Position numbers and translations under genes: made by a program. From Gammaproteobacteria bacterium (lineage in GTDB: Bacteria > Pseudomonadota > Gammaproteobacteria > DSM-16500): DNA of 64,000 nt. The notes beneath the pieces were generated by a model. That model had not been told where the DNA came from, searched no databases, and saw nothing but the letters and a program-made list of their open reading frames with translations. Location: NCBI GenBank assembly GCA_021325575.1, contig JAJPGW010000010.1, forward strand, positions 186,001-250,000, given 5' to 3'. Positions 52,866 through 61,431 of this stretch are shown here, piece after piece. The first letter of the stretch is position 1, and each line of letters begins with the position of its first letter.

Positions 52866-53118
52866 ATTACCTCCCTGTCACTTCTTTCACATCATACAGT
52901 ACCATTCCATCGCATCTGTAAGTTTTTTTCCATAGATACGAACGGAAAAACTCAGTCAAATGAGTGAGATCAAAAAAATTCCAGCTGCGTCTTTTTTTTA
53001 TAACATAATGATTAATAATAAAAATATCATATTTGAAACGACAGGAATACCAATATTTCTGATGGAAAACCCTCGTGAGAATACGTGTTTTAGCTGAATA
53101 GCTGTTTATACTAATCCT

Positions 53119-53257
53119 GTAGTCACGGATTGACTACTCCTCGCAAAAATGGATTTGTGCAACCACTCCTCGTTTTGTGTGTTCAGGGATGGAATTTTTG
53201 GCACGGATTGCCATGAGCTGAATTTTGGACGATATGAAAATATCGTCCTTTTTTTTT
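53119..53257 (+). ncRNA. Candidate CsrA-binding small RNA (RsmY/RsmZ-like)
   Basis: A ~140-nt unit between a -10-like TATACT (53107-53112) and a strong terminator. It carries five ANGGA motifs, four of them in hairpin loops: 53119-53137 (7-bp stem GTAGTCA, loop CGGAT), 53143-53160 (loop TGGA), 53182-53194 (3-bp stem, loop AGGGATG), and 53199-53213 (5-bp stem TGGCA, loop CGGAT). GGA in hairpin loops is the binding signature of CsrA/RsmA, and this architecture matches RsmY/Z-type antagonists. Two ACTCCTCG stretches (anti-SD-like) are also present. A 5'-end at ~53119 is predicted from the -10 box; the -35 is poor, so an activator such as LetA/GacA may be needed. Confidence 0.6.
53227..53257 (+). 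terminator. Strong rho-independent terminator of the sRNA
   Basis: GGACGATA-TGAAAA-TATCGTCC (8-bp perfect stem) followed by nine T residues. There is no coding gene upstream on this strand since topA, which implies a noncoding transcript. Confidence 0.9.
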
Positions 53258-53307
53258 ATGTGGATCAAGGTATACTGCTTTTTCCCCATTTTTAAAAAAT
53301 AATACAT

Positions 53308-55065
53308 ATGAAAGAACACCTAGAGAAACTCATAGGCGATGCCTTGGCGACGCTTCGTCAAACGGGAAAATTGACCGTCGAGACGCCTTCCATCCAAATT
53401 GAAGCGACGCGTGATAAACAACACGGCGATTTTGCCTGCAATATCGCCTTAATGCTTTCCAAAAAAGCCGGACGAAAACCCCGCGAACTCGCAGAAGACA
53501 TCGTGAAAGCATTACCCGCTTCGCAAAGCGTTGCAAAAACCGAAATCGCAGGCCCTGGATTTATTAATTTTTTTCTGACTAAAAATGCGTTGCATCACAC
53601 GATCCATGAAATTTTAAACGCAAAAGAAAAATACGGCCAAAGCCAAAAAGGCAACAATCAACGCGTACTCGTTGAATTTGTCTCATCGAATCCAACTGGC
53701 CCCTTGCATGTGGGACACGGTCGTCACGCTGCCTTTGGTGCTGTCATTGCGGATTTATTAGATATGGTCGGCTATAAAGCGCATCGCGAATATTATATTA
53801 ACGATGCAGGCCGACAGATGGATATTCTGGCGGCGAGTGTATTTTTAAGATATTTAGCTTTATGCGGCGAAAAAGTGGTTTTTCCTGCAAATGGTTATCA
53901 AGGTGAATACGTTATCGATATTGCAAAAGAACTTGAAAATAAATATCAAAAAAAATTTTTCCATTCCGCGGAAAAAGTTTTTTCCGATTTGCCAAAAGAT
54001 GAACCCGCAGGCGGTGACAAAGAAATTTATATTGATGCGGTCATTGATCGCGCGAAAAAATTATTGGGCGAGCAAAATTATCATCTTCTTTTTCAGTTGT
54101 CACTCGAGCGTATTTTAAAAGACATTCGCGAAGACTTGCTGGAATTTGGCGTAAAATTTGATGAATGGTTTTCAGAACGCAAATTTGTTAGCAGCGATGT
54201 CGTCGATCGTATTCTTCAGACATTAAAAGAAAAAGAATTAGCTTACGAAAGAGAGGGTGCGCTGTGGTTTCGCTCCACTGATTTTCAAGATGAAAAAGAT
54301 CGCGTATTAGAACGCGCCAATGGCCAACGCACGTATTTTGCCAATGATCTTGCTTATCATATCAATAAATTTGAACGCGGTTTTGATTTTGCAATTGATG
54401 TGTTCGGTTCCGATCATCATGGTTATGTGCCGCGCATGAAAGCGGGCCTGAAAGCCTTTGGTTTACCTGCCGATAAATTAGATTATTTATTACTGCAGTT
54501 TGTAATGCTTTATCGAGGCGGTGAACAAGTTCCCATGTCTACTCGCAGTGGATCATTTGTGACGTTGCGAGAACTTCGAAATGAAGTCGGCAATGACGCC
54601 GCACGATTTTTTTATGTGATGCGTCGTCGCGAACAAGGTATTGATTTTGATCTCGATCTCGCGAAATCCAAAACTAACGAAAATCCTGTTTTTTATGTGC
54701 AATATGCGCATGCTCGAATTTGCAGCGTCTTTCGTCAGCTTGCTGATAAAAAATTGCAATATGATCCGGCGCTCGGATTAAAGCACATTGAGCTTTTAAT
54801 CGAACCTCATGAATTACAATTATTGGGAACACTCGCGCGGTATCCGGAAGTGTTAGTCAATGCAGCGGAGCAATATGAACCCGCTGTCCTGACCAACTAT
54901 TTACGGGAGCTCGCCAATGACTTTCACGCCTATTATAACGCCCATCAATTTCTCGTCGAAGACGATTCCCTAAGACAGGCTAGGCTTGTCTTTATTGAAG
55001 CCACTCGCCAAGTGATTGCAAATGGATTAAAGTTATTAGGTGTCTTCGCCCCAGAAAGTATGTGA
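53308..55065 (+). CDS. argS: Arginyl-tRNA synthetase
   Basis: A 585-residue class Ia synthetase that charges tRNA-Arg. The HIGH-like motif is in [17 protein letters not shown] near residue 130, the KMSKS equivalent is in [13 protein letters not shown] near 410, and the N-terminal Add-1 domain (residues 1-~95) and the C-terminal DALR anticodon domain are present. There is no clear ribosome site before ATG 53308; a TATACT at 53271 could be its -10. The SPOR-domain gene starts two bases after its stop. Confidence 0.95.
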   Translation: MKEHLEKLIGDALATLRQTGKLTVETPSIQIEATRDKQHGDFACNIALMLSKKAGRKPRELAEDIVKALPASQSVAKTEIAGPGFINFFLTKNALHHTIHEILNAKEKYGQSQKGNNQRVLVEFVSSNPTGPLHVGHGRHAAFGAVIADLLDMVGYKAHREYYINDAGRQMDILAASVFLRYLALCGEKVVFPANGYQGEYVIDIAKELENKYQKKFFHSAEKVFSDLPKDEPAGGDKEIYIDAVIDRAKKLLGEQNYHLLFQLSLERILKDIREDLLEFGVKFDEWFSERKFVSSDVVDRILQTLKEKELAYEREGALWFRSTDFQDEKDRVLERANGQRTYFANDLAYHINKFERGFDFAIDVFGSDHHGYVPRMKAGLKAFGLPADKLDYLLLQFVMLYRGGEQVPMSTRSGSFVTLRELRNEVGNDAARFFYVMRRREQGIDFDLDLAKSKTNENPVFYVQYAHARICSVFRQLADKKLQYDPALGLKHIELLIEPHELQLLGTLARYPEVLVNAAEQYEPAVLTNYLRELANDFHAYYNAHQFLVEDDSLRQARLVFIEATRQVIANGLKLLGVFAPESM

Positions 55066-55066
55066 T

Positions 55067-55624
55067 ATGGCAAAAGATTATGCGAAAAGAGTATTTACGG
55101 CCCATCCAAAGCGCAAAAAAAAGCGTTTGCGATGGCAGTGGGTTTTTATCATTCTGATTATTATTATCGGCGCGATTTGTTATTTTTCGTATAAACATAA
55201 AAATGTAGAAACCACGAGTTTTTTAGGCAAATTTAAGGCTATTTTCGTCCATACGCATCCGCCGGTAGCGCCAAAAACGGTTGCTGAAACACCGACTGAC
55301 CCCGATATCCATTTTGATTTTTATAATCAATTGCCTAGCATGAAAGTGAGCGCAAATGTCGCTGAAACGCCGAAAACGGCAGGCGGAGAAGCCCCCGCTC
55401 ATTTTATTCTGGTATTGGGTTTATACAAAGATGCGAGCGCAGCCAGCCAAACGCGAATATCGCTATTATTGTCAGGTTGTGAAGCGCAAGTTGTAAAAAT
55501 AAAATCAAAAGAGGCGGATATCTATAGGCTGCAGCTAGGGCCTTTTTCGAATCAAGCGGAAGCAGTGAAACAACAGCATCAATGGGAGAAACAAGGCATC
55601 GAAGGCGTAGTAAAAAAGGCTTAA
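55067..55624 (+). CDS. FtsN-like SPOR-domain membrane protein
   Basis: A 185-residue bitopic membrane protein. A basic cytoplasmic N-terminus (HPKRKKKRLRW) leads to one TM segment (~28-46), then a Pro/Thr-rich linker and a SPOR domain at ~110-185 (FILVLGLYKDASAASQTRISL, YRLQLGPFSNQAEAVKQQ), which binds denuded septal peptidoglycan. This is the FtsN layout, and FtsN genes often follow argS and precede hslVU, as here. The start I use is ATG 55067. Likely the divisome activator FtsN, though SPOR proteins diverge quickly. Confidence 0.85.
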   Translation: MAKDYAKRVFTAHPKRKKKRLRWQWVFIILIIIIGAICYFSYKHKNVETTSFLGKFKAIFVHTHPPVAPKTVAETPTDPDIHFDFYNQLPSMKVSANVAETPKTAGGEAPAHFILVLGLYKDASAASQTRISLLLSGCEAQVVKIKSKEADIYRLQLGPFSNQAEAVKQQHQWEKQGIEGVVKKA

Positions 55625-55627
55625 GCC

Positions 55628-55655
55628 CTTGTAATTGCACAAAACGCCCCCATAT
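55628..55655 (+). promoter_or_regulatory. RpoH (sigma32)-type promoter of hslVU
   Basis: CTTGTAA (55628-55634), 13 bases, CCCCATAT (55648-55655): one mismatch to the sigma32 consensus with the same 13-base spacing as the groESL promoter. The hslV start lies ~30 bases on. Confidence 0.8.
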
Positions 55656-55685
55656 GATTAAACAATGCATTAGGAGGAATAGCTC

Positions 55686-56219
55686 TTGGAACAATTTCAT
55701 GGCACTACCATCGTATCCGTAAGGCGAGGTAATCACGTTGTGCTTGGCGGCGATGGTCAAGTCACTTTTCATCACACCATTATGAAAGCAAATGCCCGCA
55801 AAGTCAGACGTTTGTATAACGAAAAGGTTTTAGCAGGGTTTGCTGGTGGTACTGCCGATGCATTTACGCTTTTCGAACGTTTCGAGGGCAAATTAGAAAA
55901 TCATCAGGGCAATTTAGTCCGCGCAGCCGTTGAATTGGCAAAAGACTGGCGCACAGACAGAATGTTACGCCGACTGGAAGCGCTTTTGGCGGTCGCAGAT
56001 AGTAAGTCTTCATTGATTATTACCGGAAACGGTGATGTGATCGAACCTGAAAATAATTTAATTGCCATTGGATCAGGCGGCCCTTATGCGAAATCGGCAG
56101 CGATCGCCTTATTAGAAAATACCGAACTCGATGCACGCACCATTGTCGAAAAAGCATTAACCATCTCAGCCGGTATTGATATTTATTCCAACTTAAATTT
56201 CACGATTGAATCATTATAA
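55686..56219 (+). CDS. hslV: ATP-dependent protease subunit HslV
   Basis: A 177-residue peptidase subunit of the HslUV proteasome-like protease. After a short propeptide (MEQFHG) comes TTIVSVRR, whose first Thr becomes the N-terminal nucleophile. [28 protein letters not shown] and the [10 protein letters not shown] region are typical. The start codon is TTG 55686, supported by AGGAGGA at nine bases and by the propeptide; no in-frame ATG lies nearby. Cotranscribed with hslU from the RpoH-type promoter. Confidence 0.95.
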   Translation: MEQFHGTTIVSVRRGNHVVLGGDGQVTFHHTIMKANARKVRRLYNEKVLAGFAGGTADAFTLFERFEGKLENHQGNLVRAAVELAKDWRTDRMLRRLEALLAVADSKSSLIITGNGDVIEPENNLIAIGSGGPYAKSAAIALLENTELDARTIVEKALTISAGIDIYSNLNFTIESL

Positions 56220-56237
56220 AAAATACGAGAGTGACTT

Positions 56238-57575
56238 ATGTCTGATATGACCCCACAACAAATCGTCCAAGAATTGGATAAACATATTGTAGGACAAGCC
56301 GAAGCAAAACGCGCCGTCGCGATTGCTTTACGTAATCGCTGGCGCCGCATGCAATTGCCAAAAGAATTGCGCGATGAAATCATGCCAAAAAATATTTTAA
56401 TGATTGGACCTACCGGGGTTGGTAAAACAGAAATTGCAAGACGCTTAGCAAAATTAGCGGATGCGCCTTTTATCAAAGTGGAAGCCACTAAATTCACTGA
56501 AGTGGGTTATGTCGGCCGCGATGTGGAATCGATTATTCGTGACCTCGTTGATATGTCAGTCAAAATGATGCGGGAAAGAGAGCTGTCACGCGTGCGGGAA
56601 GACGCTGAAAAAGCCGCTGAAGAACGCATTTTGGACGCCTTATTGCCGCCCGCTCGCGGCAGTTTTGTCGGCGAACCGGTTGAACCTGCAAAAGAAGAAG
56701 CTGGCGCTCGCCATCTTTTTCGAAAGAAATTACACGAAGGGATTTTGGACGACAAAGAAATTGAAATCGAAGTGTCAGCTTCATCCGTCGGTGTTGAAAT
56801 CATGGCGCCGCCCGGCATGGAAGAAATGACGAATCAGTTACAAAACATGTTTCAAAATCTGGCGAGCGAACGCAAAAAAATGCGTAAAATGAAAATTTCC
56901 GATGCGAAAAAAATATTACGGGAAGAAGAAGCCGCCAAATTAATTGACGATGAAGAAATCAAATCGCGCGCGATTGAAAGCGTTGAACAAAATGGTATTG
57001 TTTTTCTGGATGAAGTGGACAAAATTGCCAAGCGCGGTGAACATTCAGGCGCGGATGTGTCGCGCGAAGGCGTGCAGCGTGATTTATTGCCGTTAATTGA
57101 AGGCTCAACCGTTTCAACAAAATATGGCACAATTCGCACCGATCACATTTTATTTATTGCCTCCGGCGCATTTCATTTTTCAAAACCTTCAGATTTAATT
57201 CCTGAATTACAGGGTCGTTTACCGATTCGCGTGGAATTAAAAGCCTTAAGTACCGATGATTTCGTTCGCATATTAACAGAGCCGCGGGCATCGCTCACGG
57301 AACAATATGCCGCGTTACTCGGCACCGAAAAAGTCAAAGTGAACTTTACCCCAGAAGGCGTTCGCCGCATCGCGGAAGTCGCTTGGCAGGTGAATGAACA
57401 CACTGAAAATATCGGTGCCCGTCGTTTACACACCGTGATTGAACGCTTGCTCGAAGAAATTTCGTTTGCCGCCTCCGAACACATCGATCAAGAAATCAAA
57501 ATCGACGTAGCTTATGTGAACAAACATTTGGAGCATTTAGTGCAAGACGAAGACTTAAGCCGATATATTTTATAA
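56238..57575 (+). CDS. hslU: ATPase/unfoldase subunit HslU
   Basis: A 445-residue AAA+ (Clp/Hsp100) ATPase that unfolds proteins and feeds them to HslV. Walker A is [14 protein letters not shown] (~61), Walker B is [12 protein letters not shown], the intermediate I domain spans ~110-230 with Glu/Lys-rich helices, and sensor 2 [17 protein letters not shown] lies near the end. The C-terminal DLSRYIL docks in HslV. It is 19 bases after hslV. Secure. Confidence 0.97.
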   Translation: MSDMTPQQIVQELDKHIVGQAEAKRAVAIALRNRWRRMQLPKELRDEIMPKNILMIGPTGVGKTEIARRLAKLADAPFIKVEATKFTEVGYVGRDVESIIRDLVDMSVKMMRERELSRVREDAEKAAEERILDALLPPARGSFVGEPVEPAKEEAGARHLFRKKLHEGILDDKEIEIEVSASSVGVEIMAPPGMEEMTNQLQNMFQNLASERKKMRKMKISDAKKILREEEAAKLIDDEEIKSRAIESVEQNGIVFLDEVDKIAKRGEHSGADVSREGVQRDLLPLIEGSTVSTKYGTIRTDHILFIASGAFHFSKPSDLIPELQGRLPIRVELKALSTDDFVRILTEPRASLTEQYAALLGTEKVKVNFTPEGVRRIAEVAWQVNEHTENIGARRLHTVIERLLEEISFAASEHIDQEIKIDVAYVNKHLEHLVQDEDLSRYIL

Positions 57576-57576
57576 T

Positions 57577-57912
57577 ATGGAACTTCAGCCGACAGAAATT
57601 ATTTTGCATAAAAAATCACGCACGTTAGAAGTGATTTTTAATAATGGTGAAAAATTTATTTTCCCATGTGAATATTTGCGAGTCTTTTCACCCTCCGCAG
57701 AAGTGCGCGGTCACGGCATAGGAAATGAAAAGTTAGTGACGGGTAAAGAGCATGTCAATATTCTCGCAATCGAACCTGTCGGAAATTATGCGATCAAACC
57801 GATTTTCAGCGATGGTCATCAATCTGGCATTTACAGCTGGAAAACATTATACGAATTAGGAACCAAACACGAAGAAAATTGGCAGAATTATTTAAAGAGG
57901 GTACAGGGATGA
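57577..57912 (+). CDS. DUF971 (GBBH-like) protein
   Basis: A 111-residue protein of the DUF971 family, with [38 protein letters not shown] and [21 protein letters not shown] as hallmarks. It resembles the N-terminal domain of gamma-butyrobetaine hydroxylase; in some proteins a related fold serves in Fe-S cluster biology, but a direct role is not established. Starts one base after hslU, a common association, and overlaps rpiA by ATGA. Confidence 0.9.
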   Translation: MELQPTEIILHKKSRTLEVIFNNGEKFIFPCEYLRVFSPSAEVRGHGIGNEKLVTGKEHVNILAIEPVGNYAIKPIFSDGHQSGIYSWKTLYELGTKHEENWQNYLKRVQG

Positions 57913-58568
57913 TTGCAAACCAAGACGCCATGAAAAAAGCCGCAGCAGATGCTGCGTTAGATTTTATAGAAAATGATATGTTGTTAGGTGTCGGCAGTGG
58001 TTCCACCGTCCATTTTTTCATTGAAAGTTTAAAAAAAGTTAAAGCAAAAATTGAAGCTGCCGTTGCCACTTCAACTGTCACCGCAGAAAAATTAAAAGCA
58101 ATCGGCATTCCCGTCATTGATTTAAATTCCGTAAATGAGTTGCCTGTTTATGTGGATGGCGCTGATGAAATTAATCAAGCGAAACAAATGATCAAAGGGG
58201 GAGGCGGTGCACTCACGCGAGAAAAAATCGTCGCCGCTGTTTCCAAAAAATTTGTATGCATTGCAGACCAATCTAAAAAAGTAGATCTCCTCGGCACTTT
58301 TCCTGTCGCACTTGAAGTGATTCCCATGGCGCGAAGTTATGTTGCACGCGAAGTCGTCAAATTAGGCGGCACGCCTATCTATCGACAAGGTTTTGTAACA
58401 GACAATGGCAATGTGATTTTAGATATTCACAATTTAAAAATCCTGGAACCCGTTTCATTCGAACAAAAACTCAATAACATAGTTGGTATTGTCACTAATG
58501 GCATTTTTGCCATGCGCCCCGCTGATGTATTATTATTAGCAACCGATAAAGGCGTGGTGCGAACTTAA
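57909..58568 (+). CDS. rpiA: Ribose-5-phosphate isomerase A
   Basis: A 219-residue isomerase that interconverts ribose-5-phosphate and ribulose-5-phosphate in the pentose phosphate pathway. Clear motifs are [42 protein letters not shown] (active-site Asp/Glu) and the [12 protein letters not shown] segment. The start ATG 57909 overlaps the DUF971 stop as ATGA, with GAGGG upstream; the frame is open 30 bases further within DUF971. Secure. rpe, the next pathway enzyme, lies ~2 kb away on the other strand. Confidence 0.96.
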   Translation: MIANQDAMKKAAADAALDFIENDMLLGVGSGSTVHFFIESLKKVKAKIEAAVATSTVTAEKLKAIGIPVIDLNSVNELPVYVDGADEINQAKQMIKGGGGALTREKIVAAVSKKFVCIADQSKKVDLLGTFPVALEVIPMARSYVAREVVKLGGTPIYRQGFVTDNGNVILDIHNLKILEPVSFEQKLNNIVGIVTNGIFAMRPADVLLLATDKGVVRT

Positions 58569-58579
58569 ACGAGGTCTCT

Positions 58580-58927
58580 ATGTACAATATCAAAAAGAAG
58601 TTTCAAAACCGTCCTGAATCCCCAATCGGACATCCCTGCAAATCGTTAGCAGAAGCCCAACAAATCGTTCAAAAACACTTAAAAATGGATGCCGACCATC
58701 GCGTCAATGCAACTTATATGATTTATGAAGGCATGGATTTGGTTGAAACGCTTGATCAAAGTAAATTACAAAAAACAGCAGGATCGGAAGCGCCCTCTGA
58801 TACCGGCTCCCAGCAAAAAGGCACGGGCCAGCGCTTTAGCCCAACCCCATTCAATATGACGCCTGCTCCAAAGGGCTCTCCTCGCTCGCCATTCAAAGAC
58901 GAAGAGAGCGGCAAGGACAAAAAATAA
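58580..58927 (+). CDS. Small hydrophilic protein of unknown function
   Basis: A 115-residue protein with no signal or membrane segment. Residues 1-~62 look folded (PIGHPCKSLAEAQQIVQKHL, HRVNATYMIYEGMDLVETLD), the rest is Ser/Pro/Lys/Gln-rich and probably disordered, ending in KDEESGKDKK-type charged residues. It follows rpiA by 11 bases with a GAGG at nine bases before ATG, so it is cotranscribed. I do not recognise it; a small effector or a structural protein are both possible. Confidence 0.6.
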   Translation: MYNIKKKFQNRPESPIGHPCKSLAEAQQIVQKHLKMDADHRVNATYMIYEGMDLVETLDQSKLQKTAGSEAPSDTGSQQKGTGQRFSPTPFNMTPAPKGSPRSPFKDEESGKDKK

Positions 58928-58990
58928 TATATTGAATTATTATTGATCATTCTATACAATTCTGGCCTATGTTTGTGAGCCAGGGTATTT

Positions 58991-59878
58991 ATGAATAATC
59001 GAGATAAACAAGAAACGCTAGTCCGTTTTTTACGTTCCCATGTCCCAGGGGTTCGTGTCACTCTTTGTCAAGAAAAAAAAGAATATCGGCTCTTGGAAAC
59101 GGGTGGTGTTCAACGATATGTTAATGTCGGCTTGGACGCTTTTGGAATAGGATATCTCGAGAAATCGGATAGTCTAGTCCCGCTAGAAAATGGTAAAAAT
59201 CTCGTAGTCAGAGCATTTGAAATTACTAATCAAGAAAATAGCTCCAAGTATATCAAAGAGTGGTTATTAAGACGCGAACAAGAATTAGAACAAGTGCAAT
59301 CGGAAGCGGCTAAGGAATTGCTTAAAATCAGAGAACAAAAGAAAATTTTCGGTGCAGAAGACTCAAAAGCCGCTGTCAAGCCTCTCTTGCAGCGAAATTT
59401 ATTTGCCCCCTCCTCGCAACCGCTTTCGCTTTGCCAATTATTAAAAAAATTCTTGGATGTGGTTGAGGTATCGCAAAATTTAACAACTTTTCAATTTATG
59501 ACACTCCATGATAACCATGATGAGGTAGTGCAGAAATTACAGAAAATTGACGGTATTGATCCCCCTCAATTTGCGATTGCGCCAAGACCCCCTCACGTTT
59601 ATAGAAGAGCTAGTTTTTCCATTCTGCCTTCGCGGATTGTGACTTTTACCGTAACCCTTCCAGAATTTTTTATTGAATCATTATTTAAAGCAAATAATGT
59701 GAAAATGCTGACACCGAAAGATTTTTTAACCCACGCAATGGGTCAGGAGTTAGGCACAATGATACCATCTGGTGTATTGGGGATTACGTCTGATTATGTT
59801 GGTAATAGCTGGCAGGATGTTTTTGATGCGCTATCCGAGGCACCAAAAAATCAGCCTGCTGAGGTTGCTTTGCGATAA
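58991..59878 (+). CDS. Orphan protein with coiled-coil segment
   Basis: A 295-residue protein with no signal peptide or membrane segment and no family I recognise. Residues ~1-85 look globular (mixed alpha/beta), ~92-120 form a short charged coiled coil (LLRREQELEQVQSEAAKELL), and the C-terminal ~170 residues are mixed. Preceded by a 63-base gap with AT-rich promoter-like sequence and a weak ribosome site (CCAGGGTATTT). Could belong to the effector-like class of this window, but nothing in the sequence proves it. Confidence 0.6.
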   Translation: MNNRDKQETLVRFLRSHVPGVRVTLCQEKKEYRLLETGGVQRYVNVGLDAFGIGYLEKSDSLVPLENGKNLVVRAFEITNQENSSKYIKEWLLRREQELEQVQSEAAKELLKIREQKKIFGAEDSKAAVKPLLQRNLFAPSSQPLSLCQLLKKFLDVVEVSQNLTTFQFMTLHDNHDEVVQKLQKIDGIDPPQFAIAPRPPHVYRRASFSILPSRIVTFTVTLPEFFIESLFKANNVKMLTPKDFLTHAMGQELGTMIPSGVLGITSDYVGNSWQDVFDALSEAPKNQPAEVALR

Positions 59879-59972
59879 TTTCTAGATTATTCTTTCCACT
59901 CACTGCAAAATCATTCTTAAAAAAATTTTCCTCTATTTTCTCGTTATCTAAATCTAACTCGCCTACGATTTT

Positions 59973-60002
59973 TTGAATAAAAATAAAATTTGGAGTTATA
60001 AT
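59973..60002 (+). promoter_or_regulatory. Promoter of the small coiled-coil/TM gene
   Basis: TTGAAT (59973-59978), an 18-base spacer and a perfect TATAAT (59997-60002); the gene starts 31 bases on. Confidence 0.6.
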
Positions 60003-60033
60003 AAATGAAAGCCAACAAATTTGAGGGTCGAAA

Positions 60034-60255
60034 ATGGCCAGCAATGAATTAAATCATGAATCAAGAATCACAAGACTAGAAACGGTGATTGAAAATATTA
60101 ATTCAACCCTGAACAGACTGGATACTGATATGAAAACTGGCTTCAGAGATGTTAACAATCGGCTTTGGTCGGTTTTCCTTTGGATGATGGCTACGCTAAT
60201 GACATCGACTGTGGGTTTAGCCAGTCTGATTGCACATACCCAGCATTGGATTTAA
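60034..60255 (+). CDS. Small coiled-coil protein with C-terminal membrane segment
   Basis: A 73-residue protein. Residues ~5-45 form an amphipathic helix (SRITRLETVIENINSTLNRL then DTDMKTGFRDVNNRL) likely to be a coiled coil; residues ~47-67 are hydrophobic (SVFLWMMATLMTSTVGLASL). The layout resembles XhlA-like or DUF1640-type tail-anchored small proteins; not a firm family call. GAGGGTCGAAA precedes ATG, a consensus promoter lies upstream and a strong terminator downstream, so it is a genuine monocistronic gene. Confidence 0.75.
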   Translation: MASNELNHESRITRLETVIENINSTLNRLDTDMKTGFRDVNNRLWSVFLWMMATLMTSTVGLASLIAHTQHWI

Positions 60256-60265
60256 CGATCAAATT

Positions 60266-60303
60266 AAAAAGCCCATTCTCTATTAAAAGAGAATGGGCTT
60301 TTT
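60266..60303. terminator. Strong bidirectional terminator
   Basis: AAAAAGCCCATTCTCT-ATTAAA-AGAGAATGGGCTTTTT: a perfect 16-bp stem flanked by A and T runs, shared by the convergent genes on each side. Confidence 0.93.
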
Positions 60304-60320
60304 ATCGCAGGTTTTATTAA

Positions 60321-60509
60321 TTATAAACCGCCTTGACCACCTTGTCTGCCGGTTGTGTCTTTGTCTTTTGGAAATTGTTGACCACCCATATTTCCTTTTC
60401 CGGTTGGTGTTTGAGTTGGACGTTGTGTTGGTTGTTGTTTCGTATTGGCGCCAGCCGTGCCAGTTGGTTTATTGGTTGGTTGTTGCCAATTGTTTTTGTC
60501 GGTACCCAT
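60321..60509 (-). CDS. Small Gln/Thr/Pro-rich protein
   Basis: A 62-residue hydrophilic, low-complexity protein with repeats of the type Q-P-T-x-x-P-T and a Gly/Gln-rich end; no signal or hydrophobic segment, probably disordered. The start is ATG 60509, with a perfect GGAGG five bases upstream; a TTG four codons earlier is less likely. The strong ribosome site and the shared terminator 18 bases past the stop support a real gene. Function unknown. Confidence 0.65.
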   Translation of the reverse strand: MGTDKNNWQQPTNKPTGTAGANTKQQPTQRPTQTPTGKGNMGGQQFPKDKDTTGRQGGQGGL

Positions 60510-60676
60510 ATTAGCCTCCAAATTGAATGCTTAAGGACACATAACCTATTATACCCCTTTTGGTTGGTTGAAAACCCCAATGTTTGCCTATAAATAATAC
60601 AGATAAAACAATGTAGTACAGTTATTTTTATGATAAATGAGGATAATTGTTGAAAAATCAGACGATTAGGGCTTTA

Positions 60677-61354
60677 TTAAAGATTTTTTAGTTTTTTCAA
60701 TTGATTACGCATTTCAGTCATGACAGCTTTATAATCTGGCTGAGTGAAGATCGCAGAGCCCGCAATGAACATATCCGCCCCGGCTTTAGCCACTTCTAGG
60801 ATGTTATCAGCCTTAATCCCGCCATCCACTGCTACCCGGATCTCTTTGCCGCTGGTTTCAACCAAGGCCCGCGCTTGGACTATTTTTTCTAGGGTCGCGG
60901 GAATAAATTTTTGACCGCCAAATCCAGGGTTAACCGACATGATTAAAATTAAATCAACTTTGTCGATTACATATTCCAGGCAATGCAAAGTGGTCGCTGG
61001 ATTAATCGCAAGCCCTGCTTTGCAGCCGTGTGAACGAATCAAAGCCAAGCTGCGATCCACATGATCGGAGGCTTCAGGATGGAAGGTAATGATATTTGCA
61101 CCCGCTTTGGCAAAATCCACAATTAAGCGATCAACCGGTTTTGTCATTAAGTGCACATCAATCATGCCTTGAATGCCATATTTTCTGAGCGCTTCACAAA
61201 CCAAAGGCCCAACCGTGAGATTCGGTACATAATGATTGTCCATGACATCAAGATGCAACGCATCACCGCCTGCCGCTAACACGGCAGCCGCTTCTTCACC
61301 TAGTCTGGCAAAGTCTGCTGATAATAAAGAGGGCGCAATTAAAAAGTTCTGCAT
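60677..61354 (-). CDS. rpe: Ribulose-phosphate 3-epimerase
   Basis: A 225-residue TIM-barrel enzyme that interconverts ribulose-5-phosphate and xylulose-5-phosphate. Landmarks are [34 protein letters not shown] (metal-binding Asp and His), [13 protein letters not shown] and VDGGIKADN (catalytic Asp). Length is normal. Single gene, divergent from waaA. Secure. Confidence 0.96.
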   Translation of the reverse strand: MQNFLIAPSLLSADFARLGEEAAAVLAAGGDALHLDVMDNHYVPNLTVGPLVCEALRKYGIQGMIDVHLMTKPVDRLIVDFAKAGANIITFHPEASDHVDRSLALIRSHGCKAGLAINPATTLHCLEYVIDKVDLILIMSVNPGFGGQKFIPATLEKIVQARALVETSGKEIRVAVDGGIKADNILEVAKAGADMFIAGSAIFTQPDYKAVMTEMRNQLKKLKNL

Positions 61355-61431
61355 AGGGGTTCAGTATAGCAATTTTTTTAACTTGACTAATAGGGCGCAA
61401 CCCATTAGAAATAACTTTTTTTGAGGGGCCA

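Noticed and set aside
52917-52934. GacA/LetA box (TGTAAG...) upstream of the sRNA
   Set aside because: The first half-site is present but the second half matches CTTACA at only two of six positions.
53264-53291. RpoH promoter before argS (CCCCATTT present)
   Set aside because: No CTTGAA-like -35 at an acceptable distance.
60333-60593. Plus-strand frame opposite the small Gln/Thr-rich gene
   Set aside because: No ribosome site; the minus-strand frame has GGAGG and a terminator and is preferred.
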